Positions 58,894-64,000 of a DNA stretch of 64,000 nt are shown here, one piece after another. The position numbers and the translations under genes were made by a program. Position 1 is the stretch's first letter. The number at the start of each line of letters is the position of its first letter. This stretch comes from Sphingomonas sp. QA11. Lineage in GTDB: Bacteria; Pseudomonadota; Alphaproteobacteria; Sphingomonadales; Sphingomonadaceae. The stretch covers positions 4,769,501 through 4,833,500 of the forward strand of contig NZ_CP098774.1 in NCBI RefSeq assembly GCF_028473665.1, in the 5' to 3' direction. The notes beneath the pieces were generated by a model. It did not search any database. It was not told where the DNA came from and saw nothing but the letters and a program-made list of their open reading frames with translations.

Positions 58894-61602
58894 TCAGGCT
58901 TCCTCGCGCGCCTCATGCCCCACCTTCGTGAAGGAAGGAAGACGGCCCGCACGGAGCACCGCCTCGTCCAGGGTCACGCGAGACACCGATACGCCCGGCG
59001 GAAAGGCGGTGAGCAGCCGCGACGGCATCGCCGCGGAAAGCAGGACGAAAATGCCATGGTCGTCGGCCCGGCGGATCAGCCGCCCGAAAGCCTGGGCCAG
59101 CCGGGCCCGCACGATTCGGTCGTCATAGGCGCTGCCGCCCCCGGCAAGCCGCCGCGCGGCATGCAGCACGGTCGGCTTGGGCCAGGGCACACCCTCCATC
59201 ACCACCAGCCGCAGCGACCGGCCCGGCACATCGACCCCGTCGCGCAGCGCATCGGTGCCGAGCAGCGAGGCGGAGGCGTCGTCGCGGAAGATATCGACCA
59301 GCGTGCCGGTGTCGATCGGGTCGACATGCTGGGCGTAGAGCGGCAGGCCGTCCCGGGCCAGCCGGTCGGCGATCCGCGCATGCACGCCGCGCAGCCGCCG
59401 GATCGCGGTGAACAGCCCGAGCATGCCCCCGCCCGAGGCGACGCCGAGCCGGGCATAGGCATTGGCGAGCGCTCCCATGTCGCCGCGCTTCACGTCGGTG
59501 ACGATCAGCACCTCGGCCTGCGCCGCATAGTCGAACGGGCTCACCGCCTCGAACCGGCTCGCGCCGCGCACCAGATGCTGCGCCCCGGTCCGCGCCTCGG
59601 CCACTTCCCAGTCGCCGCCGCCGCGCAGCGTCGCGGAGGTGACGAGCGCGCCATGCGCCTGTTTCAGCACCGTCTCGGCGAACGGCTTGCTCGGGTCGAG
59701 CCAGTGGCGGTGAAGCCCGATATCATATTCGCGCCCCTCGATCCGGTCGACCGCGAGCCAGTCGACATAATCGGGCGTGGCCGGCCCGCCGATCCGGGCG
59801 AGCAGCGACAGCCATGCCGCCACCGTCTCGGCCCGCCAGCCGATCGAGGCGATCGCACCCTCGATCCGCGCGCGGGCGGGGCCGTCCATCCAGTCAGGCG
59901 CCTCGGCCAGCACCGCCTCGAGCCGTCGCCCCAGGGTGACGAGCGGACGCACCAGCGCATCGAGTGCCTGCGCCGCCGGCGCGGCCGCTTCGATCAAGGC
60001 CGGATCGGGTTCGGCCAGCTCGGTCTCCAGGCCATAGCCGGCATCGCCCGCCGCCTCGGCGCGTGCATAAGTCAGCCCGCGCACCGCCGCGAGCAGGGTC
60101 TCGATCGGGCCGAACGGCGCTCCCTCGCCCAGCCGCTGCAGCCACCCGTCGCTCGCCAGCGCCCCCGCTGCCTTGATCGCGTCGGCGATGGCGATTCCGC
60201 CGCCTTCGTCATAGCTCGCCACGTCGGAAAGCCGCGCCGCCAGACCGCGCCGCCGCCCGCGCGCGCCCGATTCGGGGCCGAGGATCCAGCGCCTTAGCTC
60301 GATCGTCTCCTGCCCGGTCAGCGCGGTCGAGAACATCGAATCCGCCGCGTCGAAGATATGGTGACCCTCGTCGAATACGTAGCGGGTCGGTCGTGTCGCC
60401 AGCTCGCGGCCGCGCGCCGCATTGACCATCACCAGGGCATGGTTGGCGATGACGATATCCGCCTCTGCGCTCGCCCGGGCCGCACGCTCGATGAAGCATT
60501 TCCGGTAGTGCGGGCAGCCGGCATAGACGCATTCGCCGCGCCGGTCGGTCAGTGCGGTCGATCCGTTGCGGCGGAACAGGGTCGGCAGCCAGCCGGGCAG
60601 GTCGCCGCCGACCATGTCGCCGTCAGCGCTATAGGCCGCCCAGCGCGCGACCAGTTGCGCCAGGATCGCCGCGCGTCCGGCGAACCCGCCCTGCAGGGCA
60701 TCCTCCAGGTTGAGCAGGCAGAGATAATTCTCCCGGCCCTTGCGGGTCACGACCCTGGCCTTGCGGATCTCCGGATCGGGGAACAGCCGTGCGCTTTCAT
60801 GTCCCAGCTGGCGCTGCAGCGCCTTGGTGAAGGTCGATACCCACACCGCACCCCCGGCCTTTTCCGACCAGAGCGAGGCGGGGGCAAGATAGCCCAATGT
60901 CTTGCCGATGCCGGTGCCTGCCTCGGCCAGCACCATGTTCGGCTCGTCGCGCACCATGCGCGGGCTGAACGCCTCCATCGCGGCCTGGGCGAAGGCGCGC
61001 TGGCCCGGCCGCTGTTCCGCGCCATTGCCGGTCAGTCGCGCGAGCCTCGCCTGGGTCTCCTCGGGGTCCAGCGAGATGGTACGCGGCGCGGGTCGTGGTG
61101 CGCCTTCCCACCATTCCGGCAGCTTCGAGAACAGCCAGCGCTCGGCGGTGGCGGGTTTGCGCAGCCGTTCGGCGACGACCGGCGCCCAGGTCCAGCGCAG
61201 CCGGAACAGCGATTGCGCCGCGGTCCAGGCGCCCTCGCGCTCCGGCCAGTCGCCAGCCGGCATGTCGAGCAGCTTCGCGGTCGCGGCGCGCAGGAATGCG
61301 GCGACGTCCGCATCGTTGGGCGGTGGCTCGAGCCCCGTCTCACGCGCGAGTCCGCGCGGCGTCGGCACCATGAAGCGCGCCGGGCAGAGAAAGGCGAACA
61401 GTTCGAGCACGTCCAGTCCCGACAGATCGGCATAGCCGAGCCGCTGCCCGATCAGCGGCGCGTTGAGCACGATCACCGGCGTATCGGCCGCAATCCGGAT
61501 CGCCTCGCCGCGCCCGATCGGTCGCGTGCCCTCGGCATCGGCGATCCAGATGCCGCTATGGCTTGCGTGGAGGGCGGGATAGGGGAGCAGGGCCACGCCC
61601 AC
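58894..61602 (-). CDS. DinG-type ATP-dependent DNA helicase (XPD-like)
   Basis: A helicase of about 902 residues. Walker A EAGTGIGKT lies near residue 230, and the DEAH-like motif reads DEGHH in FDEGHHIFD. Cys residues in CLLNLED and CVYAGCPHYRKC are in the position of the Fe-S cluster ligands of DinG/XPD. A C-terminal motif VI-like QAFGRLIRR is present. The family unwinds DNA forks, R-loops and damaged DNA. The true start is uncertain: GTG 61602 or GTG 61596 precede the conserved LPYPALHASHSGIW. Longer frames run into the palindromic repeats. It is divergent from the lysyl-tRNA synthetase gene. Confidence 0.9.
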   Translation of the reverse strand: MGVALLPYPALHASHSGIWIADAEGTRPIGRGEAIRIAADTPVIVLNAPLIGQRLGYADLSGLDVLELFAFLCPARFMVPTPRGLARETGLEPPPNDADVAAFLRAATAKLLDMPAGDWPEREGAWTAAQSLFRLRWTWAPVVAERLRKPATAERWLFSKLPEWWEGAPRPAPRTISLDPEETQARLARLTGNGAEQRPGQRAFAQAAMEAFSPRMVRDEPNMVLAEAGTGIGKTLGYLAPASLWSEKAGGAVWVSTFTKALQRQLGHESARLFPDPEIRKARVVTRKGRENYLCLLNLEDALQGGFAGRAAILAQLVARWAAYSADGDMVGGDLPGWLPTLFRRNGSTALTDRRGECVYAGCPHYRKCFIERAARASAEADIVIANHALVMVNAARGRELATRPTRYVFDEGHHIFDAADSMFSTALTGQETIELRRWILGPESGARGRRRGLAARLSDVASYDEGGGIAIADAIKAAGALASDGWLQRLGEGAPFGPIETLLAAVRGLTYARAEAAGDAGYGLETELAEPDPALIEAAAPAAQALDALVRPLVTLGRRLEAVLAEAPDWMDGPARARIEGAIASIGWRAETVAAWLSLLARIGGPATPDYVDWLAVDRIEGREYDIGLHRHWLDPSKPFAETVLKQAHGALVTSATLRGGGDWEVAEARTGAQHLVRGASRFEAVSPFDYAAQAEVLIVTDVKRGDMGALANAYARLGVASGGGMLGLFTAIRRLRGVHARIADRLARDGLPLYAQHVDPIDTGTLVDIFRDDASASLLGTDALRDGVDVPGRSLRLVVMEGVPWPKPTVLHAARRLAGGGSAYDDRIVRARLAQAFGRLIRRADDHGIFVLLSAAMPSRLLTAFPPGVSVSRVTLDEAVLRAGRLPSFTKVGHEAREEA

Positions 61603-61670
61603 CCATCGCCCGAATGGAACGAATTGGCAACGGCGACCCGTCGCATTCCCCGGGGGGTATCGCCCTTGCT

Positions 61671-61776
61671 CCTTCCCCGGCGGAGGCCGGGGCCCAGTTG
61701 GGGAACGTCTGGGAATTTGCGTTGCGCGCAATCACTCAAGCCTTTCCAACTGGGCCCCGGCCTTCGCCGGGGAAGG
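61671..61776. repeat. Inverted pair of 31-base palindromic elements (REPIN-like)
   Basis: A 31-base element starting CCTTCCCCGGCGGAGGCCGG (61671-61701) recurs as its reverse complement at 61746-61776 with one mismatch, separated by 44 bases. It fills the gap between dinG and lysS. Each element has its own hairpin, and the pair together can form a long one. Confidence 0.75.
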
Positions 61777-61848
61777 TAGAAGCGGGAGGCTGCGTCTCGA
61801 AAAGCAGGCTATGTTGTCGCTCAGCCGTCACCGCGCTACTGCGCCCGC

Positions 61849-63417
61849 ATGACTGCACCCGAACTCCGCGCCGCCGCCCTCGAATCCAAAGCCTGGCCGT
61901 ATGAAGAGGCGCGCAAGCTGCTGAAACGCTATCCGGACGGCAAGCAGGGTGCGCCGGTGCTGTTCGAGACCGGCTATGGCCCCTCGGGCCTGCCGCATAT
62001 CGGCACCTTCAACGAGGTGCTGCGCACGACGATGGTGCGCAATGCCTTCCACGCGCTCAGCGACACGCCGACCCGCCTCGTGGCCTTTTCCGACGACATG
62101 GACGGCCTGCGCAAGGTACCGGACAATGTCCCCAATCGCGCGATGCTCGCCGAATATCTCGGCAAGCCGCTGACCAGGGTGCCGGATCCGTTCGAGAAGT
62201 TCGAAAGCTTCGCGCATCACAACAACGCGATGCTGCGTGATTTCCTCGATCGCTATGGCTTCGATTACGAATTCCTGTCCTCGACCACTGAATATGCCTC
62301 GGGCCGGTTCGACCCGACCTTGAAGCTGATCCTCCGGCGCTACCAGGCGATCATGGATGTCATGCTGCCGACGCTCCGTGCGGAGCGTGCCGCGACCTAT
62401 TCGCCGATCCTGCCGATCAGCCCGAAATCGGGCATCGTGCTTCAGGTGCCGGTCGAGGTGGTCGATGCCGATGCCGGGATCATCGCCTTCATCGATGAGG
62501 GCGACCGGATCGAGCAGTCCGCGCTGAGCGGCATGGCCAAGCTGCAATGGAAGGTCGACTGGGCGATGCGCTGGACCGCGCTCCAGGTCGATTACGAGAT
62601 GTCGGGCAAGGACCTGATCGACAGCGTCACCCAGGCGTCGAAGATCACGCGGGTGCTCGGCGCCCGCCCGCCCGAGGGACTCACCTATGAGATGTTCCTC
62701 GACGAAAAGGGCGAGAAGATCTCCAAGTCGAAGGGCAACGGCCTCAGTCTCGACGAGTGGCTGACTTACGGGCCTGAGGAGAGCCTTGCCTTCTACATCT
62801 ATCGCGAGCCGAAAAAGGCCAAGTCGCTTCACATGGGCGTCATCCCGCGCGCGGTCGACGAATATTGGCAGTTTCGCGGCAATTATGCCGGGCAGGAACT
62901 GAAGGAGAAGCTCGGCAACCCGGTCCATCACATCCATGACGGCAAGCTGCCGACGGGCGAATTGCCGGTCACCTTCGGGCTGCTGCTCAATCTCGTCAGC
63001 GTGATGGGGGATGCGACCCGGGAACAGGTGTGGAGCTATCTTTCCAATTATGTGCCCGACGCGACGCCCGAGGCTTATCCCGAGCTCGACCGGCTGATCG
63101 GCCATGCGCTCGCTTATGGTCGCGATTTCGTCGCGCCCACGCTTCAGCGCCGCGCCCCCGAGGGTGTGGAGGTCGCCGCGCTCGAACGGCTCGACGCCGA
63201 TCTTGCTGCATTGCCGCCCGAGGCGAGCGCCGAGGACATTCAGAATATCGTCTATGAGATCGGCAAGACCAGCGGGTTCGAGACTCTGCGTGACTGGTTC
63301 AAGGCGCTCTACGAGACACTCCTCGGTTCGTCCCAGGGGCCGCGCATGGGCAGCTTCATCGCGCTCTATGGTATCGAGAACAGCCGCAAGCTGATCGCCG
63401 AGGCGCTTGCGCGCTGA
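61849..63417 (+). CDS. lysS: Lysyl-tRNA synthetase, class I
   Basis: A 522-residue class I LysRS, as found in archaea and many alphaproteobacteria instead of the class II enzyme of E. coli. The Rossmann HIGH-like motif is PHIG at residues 49-52 and the KMSKS-like loop is KISKS at residues 290-294. It attaches lysine to tRNA-Lys. The C-terminal helical domain is complete. Downstream, an acetyltransferase gene starts a few bases after the stop. It follows the REPIN-like pair and is divergent from the helicase. Confidence 0.95.
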   Translation: MTAPELRAAALESKAWPYEEARKLLKRYPDGKQGAPVLFETGYGPSGLPHIGTFNEVLRTTMVRNAFHALSDTPTRLVAFSDDMDGLRKVPDNVPNRAMLAEYLGKPLTRVPDPFEKFESFAHHNNAMLRDFLDRYGFDYEFLSSTTEYASGRFDPTLKLILRRYQAIMDVMLPTLRAERAATYSPILPISPKSGIVLQVPVEVVDADAGIIAFIDEGDRIEQSALSGMAKLQWKVDWAMRWTALQVDYEMSGKDLIDSVTQASKITRVLGARPPEGLTYEMFLDEKGEKISKSKGNGLSLDEWLTYGPEESLAFYIYREPKKAKSLHMGVIPRAVDEYWQFRGNYAGQELKEKLGNPVHHIHDGKLPTGELPVTFGLLLNLVSVMGDATREQVWSYLSNYVPDATPEAYPELDRLIGHALAYGRDFVAPTLQRRAPEGVEVAALERLDADLAALPPEASAEDIQNIVYEIGKTSGFETLRDWFKALYETLLGSSQGPRMGSFIALYGIENSRKLIAEALAR

Positions 63418-63428
63418 TGGGAGGCGCG

Positions 63429-63911
63429 ATGTCGATACGGCCCGCCCGGGCTGACGATGCCGCTGCCATCTGGTCGATCATCGGCCCGGTGATCGGGGCC
63501 GGCGAAACCTATGCGCTCGATCGCGACATGGCCGAGGCCGAGGCGATCGCCTATTGGATGGGCGCGGACAGGGAAACCTTCGTCGCCGAGGAAGACGGTG
63601 TCGTGCTCGGCACCTATTATATCAGGGCAAATCAGGCCGGTGGCGGCAGGCATGTCGCCAATTGCGGCTATATGACTCATGTTGCCGCAACGGGTCGTGG
63701 CCTGGCGCGACGCATGGCGGAGCATTCGATCGATCGTGCGCGGCTGCGCGGCTTCCGGGCAATTCAGTTCAACTTCGTGGTGAGCAGCAACGACCGGGCG
63801 GTGCGCCTCTGGCAGTCGCTCGGCTTCGACATCGTCGGCACCTTGCCGCGCGCGTTTGACCATCCGGCGCACGGCTTCGTCGATGCGTTCGTGATGTTCC
63901 GGGACCTCTGA
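63429..63911 (+). CDS. GNAT family N-acetyltransferase
   Basis: A 160-residue acetyltransferase starting MSIRPARADDAAAIW. The acetyl-CoA loop region reads VAATGRGLARRMAEH, with a Q/R-x-x-G-x-A/G motif (GRGLAR), and the last strands end DAFVMFRDL. Such proteins acetylate amines of small molecules or protein ends; the substrate is unknown. ATG 63429 has GGGAGG four bases upstream; ATG 63417 overlaps the lysS stop. It is probably cotranscribed with lysS. Confidence 0.85.
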   Translation: MSIRPARADDAAAIWSIIGPVIGAGETYALDRDMAEAEAIAYWMGADRETFVAEEDGVVLGTYYIRANQAGGGRHVANCGYMTHVAATGRGLARRMAEHSIDRARLRGFRAIQFNFVVSSNDRAVRLWQSLGFDIVGTLPRAFDHPAHGFVDAFVMFRDL

Positions 63912-63995
63912 AACCTCCCCTCCTAACCTCCCTCTCCCCTTGTGGGAGAGGGAAGGGACCCGCGCCGAAGGCGTGGGAAGGGTGAGGGGGACACT
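63912..63995. repeat. Palindromic repeat region at the window end
   Basis: A hairpin CCCTCTCCCCTTGTGGGAGAGGG is followed by GCGCCGAAGGCG and GGGAAGGGTGAGGGGG. It resembles the other intergenic repeats in the window but is cut by its end. Confidence 0.55.
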
Positions 63996-64000
63996 CGTCA

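Overview
The window is a 64-kb piece of a GC-rich alphaproteobacterial chromosome, most likely Sphingomonas or a close relative. The evidence is the gene set and order: a TonB-dependent receptor, a CDC48-type AAA ATPase, a class I lysyl-tRNA synthetase, a DUF1489 gene, the helicase / S4 protein / ferredoxin / CarD series, and BamE divergent from a cytochrome bc1 chaperone followed by YceD. Short intergenic palindromic repeats also occur. There is no rRNA, CRISPR array, insertion sequence or prophage. One tRNA (Gln, anticodon CUG) is present.

Layout. (1) 1-5168: the 3' end of a TonB-dependent receptor, an intrinsic terminator, then a tight same-strand series of sulfotransferase, Asp/Asn hydroxylase-fold dioxygenase, TPR-sulfotransferase and a second hydroxylase. 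This looks like a modification cassette of unknown substrate. (2) 5165-12991: an organophosphorus scavenging locus. Leftward genes are phosphocholine-type phospholipase C, class A acid phosphatase, an MFS-like (DUF5690) permease, an FAD oxidoreductase and phosphonoacetaldehyde hydrolase. Rightward genes are a PhnZ-like HD oxygenase and a GntR/UTRA regulator. Three similar 12-bp TGG-N6-CCA palindromes lie in front of the transcription units and could be the regulator's operators. A truncated second GntR helix-turn-helix follows. (3) 13220-20386: a two-partner secretion pair (TpsB transporter, GLUG-repeat TpsA adhesin) and an unrecognised winged-helix-like protein starting at TTG.

(4) 20575-32952: mainly core genes: tRNA-Gln, Ppx/GppA, RlmE, RpoZ, a cardiolipin-synthase-like PLD enzyme, a PmtA-like methyltransferase, a monooxygenase-fold protein, an MFS transporter, CDC48 ATPase, a LysR regulator, cyclophilin, MgtE and DUF1489. 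Between the divergent CDC48 and LysR genes an orphan terminator with an upstream promoter-like sequence suggests a small RNA of about 80 nt. (5) 33209-45976: two GIN-domain (DUF2807) envelope proteins, CarD, FdxA, an S4 protein, a Suv3-like helicase, an M23 peptidase, an AraC regulator, a DUF2306 membrane protein, a HerA-like ATPase and a serine beta-lactamase-fold hydrolase. (6) 46050-64000: a TIGR02186 protein coupled to a TauE-type exporter, bacterial alpha-2-macroglobulin with PBP1C, an RcnB-like protein, BamE, the bc1 chaperone, YceD, SixA, DinG-type helicase, class I LysRS and a GNAT acetyltransferase, with palindromic repeats between and after.

The most interesting parts are the organophosphorus locus (no PhnW or PhnY visible, unusual permease, candidate GntR regulon), the receptor-linked sulfotransferase/hydroxylase cassette whose first gene starts directly after a terminator, and the candidate small RNA at about 29.3 kb. 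Functions are assigned by recognising motifs by eye; no database search was run.
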